From: Alectoria sarmentosa
Lineage: Eukaryota > Ascomycota > Lecanoromycetes > Lecanorales > Parmeliaceae
Reading direction: 5' to 3'
Assembly: GCA_009733775.1 (NCBI GenBank)
Contig: WOGZ01000028.1
Coordinates: forward strand, 1 to 64,000
Length of the DNA stretch: 64,000 bases
Below, one piece after another: positions 50,300 through 63,911 of the stretch. A model generated the notes under the pieces. It was not told the DNA's origin. It was given only the letters and a program-made list of their open reading frames with translations, and did not search any database. Both the position numbers and the translations under genes were made by a program. Position 1 is the stretch's first letter. The number at the start of each line of letters is the position of its first letter.

Positions 50300-51500
50300 A
50301 ACGCGAGGGATCATTTATGAGCGATATTTTAATTCGATTAATTGACGAAATTTTTCGAACTTATTCTTAAAAAGGGCTTTAATAAAATCGTCGATTAATT
50401 ATTAATTGATAAAAACATATTTTAAAATAACATTTTCGATGATGATTTATTTTCGTATATAATAATGTTGAATATTAATATGTTTAATACGGGCATAAAA
50501 TTGAAATTTTTTAATTAACGTTATAACGTTTTAATTATCGTAATAAATTATCATTATTTAAAAGCATTTAACGTTTAAATTAAATTAATTGAAAAATTCG
50601 CGCAATTAAATCGTTTTTTTGATAATTTGAATTTGATTAATATATTCGATTTTATAAATTGAAAACGTTATTGAAAATTATCGTTTAAAGAATTAATTAA
50701 TTATCGCATTGTTTATATCAAAGATATATTTAAAAATGAAACGTCGAATATCTTAATCGCTTATTCAATCAACGTCGATATAATTTACGAAAAGTTAAAA
50801 ATTATTTCGAAACATAAGTTATTAATTTTTTATATGATTGAAATATCGAAAGATGCGCTTAATTACGTTTTAATAAAAGATATTAAAATTCGAATCGTAT
50901 CGAAAGATTATTAAAATTACGAAGACGATATTCAAACGCGTGTTTAATATCGCATATATAAAAAAGTCAATAATAGATTAATAAACGTGACGAAATTATT
51001 TTTAATCATTTAAATATCGACTTTATCGAAATTTATAAACAAAATGTCGTTTATATAAATAACGATGATAATAATGTTATTAATAAACATTAAAAAATTA
51101 ATAATAATAAATTCGAAATTTAACTTTTTAAGATACATAACGAAGATATTATATTAGATTTTAAAAGATTATTTTAAATCGTATAACGTTTTTATAAATT
51201 TATAAACCTTATTTTCTTTGCTTTTGATTTTAAATCTTATCAATTATATTATATAAATTTTTTTTTCGATATCGTTATATAAAAAAATGATTTTGACGTT
51301 TATTTATTTAAACTTTTAATTCAAAATTGTCGCAAAAATGAAAATGATTTTATAATTTATAAATTTGATTATTAAAATGAAAGTCTTATTAAAATCGATT
51401 TCTTTTCATTATTCGAAATCATAAATCATTTAATGAATTTTATGTCGAACGATTTTATTAATAAAGTTTTTTTTAATTTTATAAATTTATTTGTTTTTTA
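50300..51500 (-). pseudogene. Copia E RT and RNase H remnant
   Basis: The minus strand reads KENKVYKFIKTLYDLK, then the catalytic YINDILF with Y-I-N-D at 51046-51057 (first Asp now Asn). RNase H reads FQFYARIKHINIQHYYIRK, followed by FIKALFKNKFEKFR, the copia C-terminal block. Stops interrupt all blocks. Confidence 0.82.
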
Positions 51501-54500
51501 AAATACGCGCATTCGAAAATAAATTCATCAAAATTCAAACGTCGTTAATGATAAAGAAATCGATTTCGTTTTATATAATTATTTATTAATGCATTTTACG
51601 ATAAAAATTCGTTATGACCTTTTTAAAATTTCGAAATTCATAAAGTTTAATGAAAATAACTTTTATCAATAAGACGAAAAAGTTCGAAATGAGATTTCGA
51701 TATAATTACGTGATTTTGAACGACTTTATAATGAAAATAAATTCGAAAACTTTATTAATTATGAAATGAATAATAAATTTAATCGTCGATGTAAATGAAA
51801 ATGAAAAAATTATAATATTATCGTTAAACGTATCAAGCGCTTATTTAATTGCAGGTTTCAAATTAAATGCGTTTAAAACGATTATGATTTTTAACGAAAT
51901 TCTTTTTGAAATTGAGATGAAGTTAAATAAATCATTAACCTTTTTTTTTAATAATTATATATCTTTTTTAACGCTTCTTTTTTGAAATTATAAATGAAAA
52001 AAAATAAAAATTTAATGTTTAATGTTTTTAACGAGTTTACGTTTATTGTAATAAGCGTTAATTTGTTTTTTGATAATAACGATGTTTAATTCGAAAGGGG
52101 TGGGTTTAAAAAAGACATTATCGATTCAATTAACATTAAAGACGATAATTATTTCATCGTTGTTTAAAAACATACGATAATTTTTGTTTTGATATTTTAA
52201 AAAGCGCTCTTTAATGATGCGATTTTGATATTTCTTTTAATTAATATTGCGAAAAATAATTTAATAATAATCGATGATATGTAAATGAAATATATTAAAA
52301 AAAGATTCGATATTGATCTCGAATGAGATAATGTTATAATCGATAATAAATTAAATATTATAAAGAATATTAATTATTTGAATGAATTTTGTTTAATATT
52401 TTTAAAATAATTTGTTTTTTTTAAGTATAACGTTTACTTTGCGTTAAATAATAAGATTTAAATGTTTAAATTTATTATTTATTTGAAGGTTGTCAAACAC
52501 GATGTCTTTTCAAATAATATTTTCAAATAATCGAAAGATTTTTATTTAATAATTGTCGAATTCAATGTCGCAGTTAATGCGAAAACGAATATATCGATTA
52601 TCATCGTGTTTTAAATCATTGAAAAACATCTTAAATGCGATAAAAATTGTTGAATTAAACTTATTAAATAACAAATAAACGTCAAATCGAAAAATTTTAT
52701 CGTTAAAAAAGATGATTACTTTATTCATTTAAAGTCATTTTAAAAAATATTGAATAAACCTTGAAAATCGTTATAAATTAAATCGTTTTATCATTTTTTA
52801 AGAATAATGTGTCGTTTATATAATTTCATTTTTATGTTAATCATAAAATATGATTCGCAAGCATCGTTAAAAAATAAAATGAAAAAATTCATTTTAACGC
52901 ACATTTTGATTAGCTTTTTAAAATTTTGAATATTTAAATAATCGTGATATATATGTTATATAAGAAAAATTACTTTATTAATTTGAAATTTTGATAAAAT
53001 TTTTTAAAACTTTTGATTATTAAAAATAAATTTAATTGAAAATTCATTATAGACGGGGATTTTTTTATTAATGATTATTAAAATTAAAAGGGTTTTCTTT
53101 TAAATATTGAGCGTATAAACATAATTTTAAATACGTTTAAAAAAGAAAGGTTATTTTTCGATGATAATGTCGTCGAAAATAAAAATTAAAAAAATCCTTA
53201 CTTTTTGAATTGTTTTTCAAAAATGAAATTGAAATCATAATCAAACATAAATTAAACGTTTCGAAGAATTAAAGTGCGCTTAACATTATTTATTTCATAT
53301 TTAAATTTAATGTTTTCGAAATCGATAATCATGTGATTATTGATAAAATCATTCATAAAACGTGAAAATTGAGAAGATTTAAAGATTTTGAAAATCGAAA
53401 AGATATTAATTATGTATTGAATGCAAACACAATCGCGAAGTCAAAAAAAAACATCGTTATTGCAATAAATAAAGTAATAATTTACGCTTTATCAACAACT
53501 TTAAATTTGATAATTTTATAAATCTTTTTGTTTAAGACGTCAAAATTTGCGATAAATCCGAAAATCGATTTAAAAATGACGAAAATAATAAAAATGATAA
53601 AAATGATAAAATTAATGTGAGCGATAAAATAGCGAACGATTTTGAATTGAATAATCGTCATAATTGCGTTAACATTATCAAATTAATTTCTTAATTTTTC
53701 AACGAATTTGAATTCGAAGTTTTCTTCTTCTCGATCACGTTTTTTATAATTTTCACGATCACGATTATTACGATTATTATGATCATCGCGATTTTCGCGA
53801 CGTTAATCGCATTTATTAATGTCGTATTAGTCTTTTTTATAATGAATACAATATTTGCAAATTTGAATATAAATGTAAAAATTGTTAAAGTTTGCGCTCG
53901 TTTAAATGTGATGTTCGATGACATTTTCAATAATAATAAAAATAAACACGAATTATTAAATATATTTAAAAAAATCGTTAATAATGATAATGAGCGCATA
54001 AATTTTCGAATATGTGAAATTAAATGAATTAATAACGATATTAAGAAATCGAATTATCGTATAATTTAACATTTATTTAATTTTACGATTTTCATTATAA
54101 GCGTTATAAATTTAATTATAATTTTCGCGATACGCATTATATTAAAAATTCAATTTTTTATGAAAATGATAAATCTTTTAATTTTCATCGAAAAGGAAAA
54201 TCGCATAATCAAATTAATTTTTAAGTTTTCGAATAACGTTTATAAAAATATTAATATATTTTTACGACTTATTTTCGCAAACGATTAAAATGAAAGATTT
54301 TAATTCAAAGATGATAAAATTGAGAATATCAAAATCTCGAAATTTATATTTTTCGAACTGTTTTTAAACATTAAAAACATTAATGTGATATTCGATTTTA
54401 TTTTAAGAATTGTTTTGATAACGAATTTTCATTATCGTGCAAATTTTATTATACGCTTTAATTTAAATTAAGACGTTTATTTTAATAATAATAAATTTTA

Positions 54501-56210
54501 TTTCGACGATTAAATGATTATTCGAAACGTCTCTTATTTTAATAATAAAATTTTCGATAAATTTAATTATATCGATTTCGATTTAATGTTATAATTTAAT
54601 TAGGTTCAAAAAATCTTACATTTAACGTTTTCATTTAATATAATTAATAATTTTTATAAACATTTTAATCTTTTCAAATTAATTTAAAAATATCGAAAAT
54701 TTGATTTCAAGATATTCGAATATGATATCAAAAAAAGTAAATTTAAGTTTTAAGATTTAAAAGCTTTTTAAGTTTGAGCTTGTATTTATATTTAAAAAAA
54801 TAATTTACGATAAAGTAAAGTTTGAAAAAAAAGATTTGATTTACGATGTAAGACTTTTAAAAGTGATTAAGATAAACGATGTCGAAGAAATTAAGCGTAT
54901 TTTAAAGTCCAAAAAATCTTCGTTCGTGATAAACTTTGATAATGATTCAAAAATTGATTATTTCGAGATAAAGATGAAATTAACGTAAGAGCTTGAAATA
55001 AAGTCGTTATCATTATCGTTATCGTTGTTTAAAAGATGTTTAAGAGTTTATAAGATTTCGAGAATATGAGAGAAATCTCGTTGAATTTTGAGATTGATTC
55101 GATATAATTTAAATTTTCGTTTACGAAAAGTCTTTACGTCGCAATCGAAAAAATATTCGACGATATTTAAAAAGATGATAAATTTGATAAATTTTAAAAA
55201 AAATATAAAAATATAAGAATGTTATTTTAAAAAAAAATTATTTAATTTTATAAATCGTAGCGAATTCGTAAAGAGTACGTTATTTGAATTATATTAATTA
55301 TTTTGATAATCAAAAGGTTTTGAAAAAAGAATAATAAGGTTTCGAAATCGAAAGCGAGATTAATAATCTCGTTTCGCTCGTTTAAAACGTTCGAATATAA
55401 CATCGTTATTATTAAATCGCTTTATAATAAAAGTTTTTTCTTCTTTGATTTTCAAAATAAAAGAGGTTTTTTTTTTTACGCTTTAACTTTGATATGTTAA
55501 ACACGCGAAATAAAAAATGATTTTTTTTTAATTGATTATTAATTTTATTTATTTTTGATTTTTTGATTTTTATTGCGAATATTTCGCATTTAAATTATCA
55601 AATATGATTATCGTTATTTGATTCTTTAATAAAACGACGTGTAAATAATAATATATAGTTTTTCATTTTTAGCGTGTCCCACGTAGGGAAATTGACAATG
55701 TTTCAAAAATTTAACGATTATATAATTACGATCGCATAACAATTTTTGATAATTTCGATATATCACGATTATTTGCGATATTCTTTAAATCGCTTTATTT
55801 ATCTCGAACGAATCGCTTTATTTGTTTTAAATGAGAATAAAATGATGCGAATATTAACGAGAGCGACGCGAATATTAACAAATTTTTAATGTTCAAAAAA
55901 GCGATGTTACTTTTAAAGGGCGTTCGTAACTTTTGAAAGAGCGCTATTAATATTTAAAAGAAACGTTTAATATCGTTAATCCCTCAGCGTTACTCTTTTT
56001 TACGCTTTATTTTTTACGTTTTTTCGTTACGAATGAATCGTAATCGTTTCGATTTAAATGATTATTTTGTTTATAATGAGTATTGTTTACATTAAAAAGA
56101 TTATGATGTATAAATATAACGACTTTTATAATTAACATCTTTATTGCGATGAGCATAAAATGTCGAAAAATGATCGCAATCATAATAAATAATAAATAAA
56201 TTATGTTATA

Positions 56211-56335
56211 ATAGAAATCAGATGGGAGCAAGAGAGAGGTTTTTGTGAATAGAAGAGGATGATATTTCTGAGAAGCTTTCTGTAAGTATATATATTCTTT
56301 CAGTCAAGACGTCTAGCTATGTAAGACTTAATTAT
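56211..56335. other. Normal-composition island, possible solo LTR
   Basis: It begins TGTTATAATAGAAATCAG near 56204 and contains GGGAGCAAGAGAGAGG and GTCAAGACGTCTAGC, and so escaped the AT drift. It starts exactly where copia E stops matching its relatives. TGTTATAATAG is a frequent LTR start in fungal copia elements, but I cannot place a CA end with a matching duplication. Confidence 0.35.
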
Positions 56336-58628
56336 AAAAGACTTTCAAATCGCTCTTATCAATTATTACGAAACAAATAAGAATAAGCCTTCGCGACTAT
56401 AACAAAAACTTTATGTAAACATATAAACATTATAAATATGTTCAAGAAATCCTTTCGACAAACCTTTCAAAAAACATCGTAATAAAAAAAAACGTTTTGA
56501 AAATCGATTTCATAAGCAAAGAAAATCTCGACGATTATTTCAAAAAATGTTTTGATAATTCCTTTTTATCTTCAAACATCGATATTTCTTTTATGCGAAA
56601 ATATCGTCTTTTAAAAAACATCGAAAAATGTTCAAATTATAATATAAAAATTTCATTTAATTTCTTCGCAAAAAGCTTCTTTTATAATTTATTTGAAATC
56701 TTTTATAAATAAATAACGCACGTTTTGAAATATAATAATTTTTTTCAAAAAGTTTTCGAGAAAAGTTTTGAAATTTGTCTCGATAAACGTTTCGAGCGCA
56801 CGAAAATGAGTTTCTTTTAAAAGACATTGTAACAAAAACAAATGTTTTGAAAATTCGTTTCGTAAGTAAAATTTTTTTTAATGAATGTTTCGAAGAATTT
56901 GTCGAGAATGAGCATTTCGAAAAAAGTTTTGATATATAAAATGGAAGTCTCTTTTAATAGCATCGGGATTTTCTTTTTGAATTTATATTTAATCTTTCTT
57001 TCGTAAGAAGCTTTCTCTTTAATTCATTCGAAGTTTCTTATAAATAAATAACGTTGAATTCGAAGCATAAAAATTCCTTTTTACTCTCTTTCGAACATAT
57101 CATTAAAAAATTTTGAAAGTTTTTTATATAATAAGTTGATTAATATCGATTAATTACATAAGTTTTTCAAATTAGTAAAGTCTTTTCGAAATATATTAAA
57201 CGAAAGTTATAAGGCGAATTCGTTTATAACGCACGACTTAAAAGAATAATAAAAATATATTTGAAGTTTTAACGAAATAACTCGAGCGTGATACGAATTG
57301 TTTTAAATAATCGTTATAATATATATGTTTGATTTTTTGATTATTTAATTGCAAAAGTGTAAAGGATCGTTTATAAACGTCGTCATAATCTTTGATTTGA
57401 AACGAATCTCGTTATCGAGTCTTTAACTTTCTCGTATTCTTTTAATATATCATAATGAGATTATCGATATAATGTGTGATTTCTCGAATTTCACGATTAT
57501 AGCGAATTATTATTTCTTATTTTCATAAATCGGATCGTTATTTGATTAAATTATAAAGGTTTATTCGATAAATAAGATATTATTTGATTACGCGCGAATG
57601 AAGATTAAGATTCTCGAATTTCTTTATTCATTTTTTAATGTCTCGATCGAAGAGAATTAAGAATTTTAAAATAATAATTGAAGATGTATGAATTTAATCA
57701 AATAATATGCTCGTAATAAACAATTTTAAATAATTAATAATTTATATATTCACGACATTTACGAACTTAAATATTCATTAATCTTACTTTTGTTATAAAT
57801 TGAGATTAAGATTAAGTTATTTGTATAAAACTTTTTTTAAAATTTAATTGAAGGTTTTCATTATGTTTATATTTTTCGAAAAATCAAACGAATTATATTC
57901 AATATGAATTTTCTTTTTTCGTAAAAATTCACGAAATTTATTATTAAAGAAATATTATTCTCGATCATAATAGATTATATAAAGTTTTCGATACATTACG
58001 AAAACAAATTTCAAACATTAAATTATATCTTTCACATTAACGATTTTGATAATGAATGAAATGTCAAATCGTGAGAAATAATAAACAAGATTGAGAATAT
58101 GCGTGTTCTTTATTTTAATACGCGATAACGAATTAATAAAATTTATGCCCCATAATTGAAACGAATAAATGATCATTATTGAATTAAAAAGTTAAGATTT
58201 AATAATCGAATCATGTTTCGCGCATTCAAGACATTTTATAATATACTTTTCAACATCTTGAAATTAACTCGATCAATAACATATCTCTCGAAATCTTATG
58301 TAAATGTTTATCTTTATTTAATAATCATTTTTATTATATATATTTTTAAACACTTTCAAACCCTTTTTTTTTAATACGCATAACAAATAAACATTTTTTT
58401 AAAAGATTCATGAAATATATCGCACAATTCGATATTTATAAATTTTATATAATAAAGCGACTATAAAAGCTTCGAATTTTTTTATAAGATATTAATACAC
58501 GTTTTCAAATCACATATTATTTCGATAATCAATAATTTAAATCGTAATTTCGACATTTTTTAAAGCGAAAACAAGAGAAGAAATAACGATTTTCAATAAA
58601 AAAGTCGATATATCATATAAAATGTTTT
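56336..58628. other. AT-rich stretch with a diverged tandem duplication
   Basis: Two copies of about 300 bp, 56460-56760 and 56800-57080, share words such as AACGTTTTGAAAATCGATTT, GCATCGGG/AACATCGAAA-type centres and TTATAAATAAATAACG at the right ends. The ORF 56497-56712 (+, 71 codons, Phe/Lys/Asp-rich) belongs to the first copy. The second copy is not open. From 57080 to 58628 nothing is recognised. Confidence 0.5.
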
Positions 58629-58761
58629 TGTCAAAATATGAAATAAAACACTTAGTTGTATTACTTTAAGAGTGCTACGAAAGAAAAAGCGATTTATGTA
58701 CGAACGCATTAATAGTGCACGTAACGCCAAGACTTGACGTCACGTGACCCAAATTTCAACA
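58629..58761 (-). repeat. Copia F 3' LTR
   Basis: 133 bp on the plus strand from TGTCAAAATATGAAAT to AAATTTCAACA, followed by the mirrored polypurine tract CTCCCCTTCGC. One CACGTGA word is intact. It is the least mutated LTR of the E/F subfamily here. Confidence 0.82.
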
Positions 58762-58799
58762 CTCCCCTTCGCTCGCATCTTTTTAAATTTAAATTTCGA

Positions 58800-58975
58800 A
58801 TTATAAAAGTGAAAATCAACGTCGAATAATAAAAATGAATCGAAACGTCGAATTATAATCGTGAAAAATTAATATCGAATAACAAAAGTGAATCGTAGCG
58901 TCGGATTATAATTGTGAAAATTGATATCGAATAATAAAAGTGAATCGTAGCGTCGAGTTATAAGCGTGAAATTAT
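58800..58975 (-). repeat. Tandem units in the copia F 3' noncoding region
   Basis: Four units of about 45-52 bp contain TGAATCGTAGCGTCG and TTATAATTGTGAAAA. On the other strand the core reads CGACGCTACGATTCAC, equivalent to the 25-bp CCGGCGCTCGATTCAC units next to the LTR of B, so the array is a conserved but expandable part of the family. Confidence 0.75.
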
Positions 58976-60779
58976 TTCATATTTTTTTATCATTTTTTAT
59001 ACTTTTTAGGGCACTCAAATTTCAAAACATGAGATTCGAAACTCGCGATGTTCAAAATCGAATAAAAACAATGAAAATTCGAAGAAAATCGAAATCTGAA
59101 AACGATTATGTTCTTTTGAACATATTCGTCACGATGATATATAAAAAAAATTTCACTTTTTAACGAAAAATCGTTTTTTGACAAATTTATTTTCAATTTA
59201 TTTAATATATATCAAAAATCGAGCAACATACGATCGATGAATATATGTGAAAATAAATTTTCCGATTGAACAAAATGTTTCGAATTGCATATATATGCAT
59301 GCGATCGATCGTAAGATCTATGAGGGTCGTTTTAAAATATTGATGCTTGACAATAATGATTGATAAAATGTATATAAATTATGATCGATATATTGCGATA
59401 ATGATGATGATAATAATAACGACAATAACGTTTAAAAACATAAATATGATAACTGTGATGGCGTTTAAAAGCATTTAAAAATTATGTTATTGAAGAATTT
59501 CGTGAATAATTAAACAAGCGACCTTTTTGATGACGATATAATTTTCAAATTTGAATCGCACATAAATATAAGTCTTTTAAATAAATGTTTATAAAGTTTG
59601 TGATTATAAATATAATAACGATAAATCAATTTCAGGTTGAGTTTTGATAAATAAGAATTTGTTCGCAAAAAACGCCAAGACTGATAATTAAGATTCTACG
59701 AATAAATTCGATCAATTATTCGAAATATAAAAATTAATGAAATCGTTTCTTTGAAGCTTTTGAATAATGACATTAAATTGATTTCACAAATAATGATTAT
59801 TTTTTTGAAATTATAATAATAACTTTTTTAAAATTATAATAATGATTTTTTTAAAATTGACGCAAAAAATTATTTATAAACGATGCTTTAATTCGATTAA
59901 TTAATAAAAAATTTCGAACTTATTTTTAAAGAGAGTCTTGATAAAATCGTTAATTACTTATTAATCGATAAAAACATATTTTAAAATGATATTTTCGACG
60001 ATAACTTATTTTCGTACATAATGATATTGAATATTAATATGTTTGATATAAATATAAAATTAAGAAATTTTAATCAACGTTATAGCGTCTTAATTATCGC
60101 AATAAATTATTATTATTTAAAAACATTTAACGTTTGAATTAAATTGATTGAGAAATTCGCGTAATTAAATCGTCTTTTTAATAATTTAAATTTAATTAAT
60201 GTATTCGATCTTATAAATTGAAAACGTTATTATAAATTATCGTTTAAAGAATCAATTAATTATCGCATTATTTATATCAAAAACGTATTTAAAAATAAAA
60301 CGTCGAATGTTTTAATCGTTTATTCAATTAACGTCGATATAATTTATGAGAGATTTAAAATCGTTTCGAAACATAAATTATTTATTTTTTATATAATTAA
60401 AATATCGAAAGATGCGCTTAATTGCGCTTTAATGAAATATATTAAGATTTAAATCGTATCGAGAGATCATTGAAATTGCGAAAACGATATTCGAACGCGT
60501 ATTTAACATCGTATACATGAAAAAGTCGATAATAAATTAATAAACGTAACGAGATTTTTTAATGATCACAAAATCATCTTCGACGATATGAAATTTATCA
60601 TTAATAATGAAAATTGAAATAACCGCGAATTCAATTATGTCATAATCGATAAAAAACTTTTCGATATAAATTGTTTATTCAAAACGTAAAATGCGATTAA
60701 TATGATCTTTTACGATTATTATATCGAGATAATAAATGTATAAATTTAAATCGATCATTTCAAACTTTTCATAAAACTT

Positions 60780-60990
60780 ATTTTTAATTATTTAAATATC
60801 GACTTTATCGAGATTTATAAACAAAACATCGTTTATATAAATAACGACGATGATAATATTATTAATAAATATCGAAAAATCAAAAACGATAAATTCGAAG
60901 CTTAACTTCTTAAGATACGTCGTGAAAATATTATATCAAATTCTCGAAAATTATTTTAAATCGTATAACGTCTTTATGAGTTTATAAATC
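60780..60990 (-). pseudogene. Copia F RT catalytic region
   Basis: The minus strand reads VVIYINDVLFINLD, with Y-I-N-D at 60828-60839. The Asp-to-Asn change is the same as in E. Either both were hit independently or the change predates their duplication. Confidence 0.8.
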
Positions 60991-63911
60991 TTACTTTTTT
61001 TATTTTTAATTTCAAATTCCGTGAATGATATTATATAAATTATTTTTTCGATATCGTCATATAAAAAGACGATTTTAATGTTTATTTATTTAAATTTTCA
61101 ATTTAAAATTATTATAAAAGCGAAAATAATTTTATAATTTATAAATTTGATTATCGAAACGAAAGTTTTATTAAAATCGATTTCTTTTCATTATTCGAAA
61201 TTACGAATCATTTAATAAATTTTATATCGTACGATTTTATCAATAAAGTTTTTTTTGATTTTATAAATTCATTTATCTCTTAAAACACGCGCATTAAAAA
61301 ATAAATTCATTAAAATTTAAATATCATTAATGATGAGAAAGTCGATTTCGTTTTATATAATCATTTATCAATACATTTTACGATAAAAATTCGTTATGAT
61401 TTTTTTAAAATTTTAAAATTTATAAAGCTTAATGAAAATAACTTTTATTAATAAAATGAAAAAGTTCGAAATGAGATTTCGATATAATTTTATAATTTCG
61501 AACGACTTTATAATGAAAATGAATTTAAAATTTTTATTAATTATAAAACGAATAATAAATTTAATTATCGATATAAATAAAGATGAAAAAGTCGTAATAT
61601 CGTTATTAAACGTATTAAACGATCGTTTTATTGCAAATTTCAAATTAAATGCGTTTAAAATGATTACGATTTTTAACGAAATCCTTTTTGAAATTGAAAT
61701 GAAATTAAATAAATTATTAACCTTTTTTTTGATAATTGCATATCTTTTTTAACGCTTTTTTTTGAAATTATAAATAAAAAGAGAAATAAATGATTTTGAT
61801 ATTCGATATTCTCAACGAATTTACGTTTATTGCGATAAATATCAATTTATTTCTCGACGATAACGATGTTTAATTCGAAAAAAATAAATTTAAAAAAAAT
61901 ATTATCGATTTAATTAATATTAAAAATAATAATTATTTCATTATTATTTAAAAGCATATGATAATTCTTATCTTGATAATTTAAAAAACGTCTTTTAATG
62001 ACGCGATCTTAATATATTTTTTAATCAATATTGCGAAAAACAATTTGATAATAATCGATTTGATTGATAATACCTAAATGAAATATATTAAAAAAAGATT
62101 CGATATTGATTTTGAATGAGATAATGTCACGATTAATAACGAATTGAATATTGCGAAAAATATTAATCGCTCGAACGAATTTTATTTAATATTTTTAAAA
62201 CAATTTGTTTTTTTTAAATATAACGTTTATTTTACATTAAATAATAATATTTAAACGTTTAAATTTATCATTTATTTGAAAATTATCAAATATGATGTTT
62301 TTTTAAATGATATTTTTAAATAATCGAAAGGTTTTTATTTAATAATTATCGAATTTAATATCACAATCAATGCGAAAACGAATATATTTATTATCGTTAT
62401 ATTTCGAATCATTAAAAAACATCTTAAACGCGATAAAAATTGTTAAATCAAATTTATTAAATAATACATAAACGTCAAATCAAAGAATTTTATTGTCAAA
62501 AAAGATGATTATTCATTTAAAATTATTTTAAAAAACATTAAATAAACCTTAAAGATCGCTATAAATCAAATCGTTTTATTATTTTTTAAAAATAATGTGT
62601 CGCTTATATAATTTCATTTTTATATTAATCATAAAACATAATTCGCAAATATTATCGAAAAATAAAATGAAAAAATTCATTTCAACGCACATTTTGATCA
62701 ATTTTTTGAAATTTTAAACGTTTAAATGATTATAATGTGCGTATTATATGCGAAAAATTATTTCATTAATTTAAAACTTCGATAAAGATTTTAAAAATTC
62801 TTAATTATCAAAAATAAATTCAATTAAAAATTCATCATAAATGAGAATCTCTTTATTAATAATTATTAAAATTAAAAAAGTTTCTCTTTAAATATCGAGC
62901 GTATAAAAACGATTTTAAATACGTTTAAAAAAAAACGTTATTTTTCGATAATAATATTAACGAAAACAAAAATCAAATTTTTTTTTTACTTTTTTAATTA
63001 TTTTTTAAAAATAAAAATAAAATCGCAATCAAATACGAATTAAATATTTTAAAAAGTTAAAATGCGTTTAACATTATTCACCTTGCATTCAAATTCAATG
63101 TTTTTAAAATCGATAATTATACGATTATCGATAAGATCATTCACAAAGCGTGAAAATTAAAAAAATTCAAAGATTTTGAAAATCGAAAAAATGTAAATTA
63201 TATGCTAAGTGCAAACATAATCGCGAAATTTAAAAAAAAACATTATTGTTATAATGAATAAGACAATAATTTACGTTTTATTAACAATTTTAAACTTAAT
63301 AATCTCATAAACCTTTTTATTTAAAATGTTAAAATTTATAATAAATTCGAAAATCGATTTAAAAGCGACAAAAATAATAAAAACAATAAAAACAATATGA
63401 GCGATAAAATAACGAACGATTCTTAATTAAATAATTATCATAATTGCGTTAACATTATCAAATTGCTTTTTTAATTTTTTAATTAATTTGAATTCAAAAT
63501 TTCCTTCTCAATCACGTTTTTCACGATTTTTATAATTATAATTATCACGATTATCACGATCATCGCGATTTCCGCGATTTTTTTATTTATATCGTTTTCG
63601 TTTAAACATTTATTATATGCATCGCATTCATTAATGTCGTATTAATTCTTTTTATAATGAATATAATATTTATAAATTTGAATATAAATGCGAAAATTGT
63701 TTGAATTTGCGTTTATTTGAATACGATATTTGACGACATCTTCAACGATAATAAAAATAAATACGAATTATTAAATATATTCAAAAAAGTCGTTAATAAT
63801 AATGATAAATGTATGAATTTTTGAATGCGTGAAATCGAATAAATTAATAACGATGTTGAAAAATCGAATTATCGCATAATTTAACGTTTATTTGATCTCA
63901 CGATTTTCATC

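Larger units (their letters stand above)
49138..56210 (-). mobile_element. Copia element E, mutated, 5' LTR missing
   Basis: A minus-strand copia of a second subfamily. The 3' LTR is 49138-49286. The 3' noncoding region to about 50290 and the RNase H and RT remnants follow, with integrase at about 52500-52750 (FRINCDIEFDN, the D-N-G-G-E block with Asp to Asn). The Gag linker is at about 53700-53930 (NRNNRDRENYKKRDREE) and a 5' leader runs to about 56210, colinear with the A leader. Where the primer site and 5' LTR should lie the sequence switches to an unrelated island. Opposed ORFs 53691-53999 (-) and 53779-54027 (+) are frames of the Gag linker. Confidence 0.8.
58629..63911 (-). mobile_element. 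Copia element F, mutated, broken at its 5' side
   Basis: Colinear with element E over its whole length (offset about 9.5 to 9.8 kb): LTR 58629-58761, 3' noncoding region, RNase H, RT, integrase at about 62340-62520, and Gag linker at about 63500-63600. It stops matching E at about 63912, within Gag, where an unrelated unmutated repeat begins. The opposed ORFs 61413-61643 (-) and 61432-61752 (+) occur at the same place in E and are two readings of one degraded Pol segment. Confidence 0.85.

Noticed and set aside
61413..61752. Opposed ORFs, the plus one 106 codons, with relatives at 51660-51970
   Set aside because: Conservation between the two places is copia E/F duplication of DNA, not of a separate gene.
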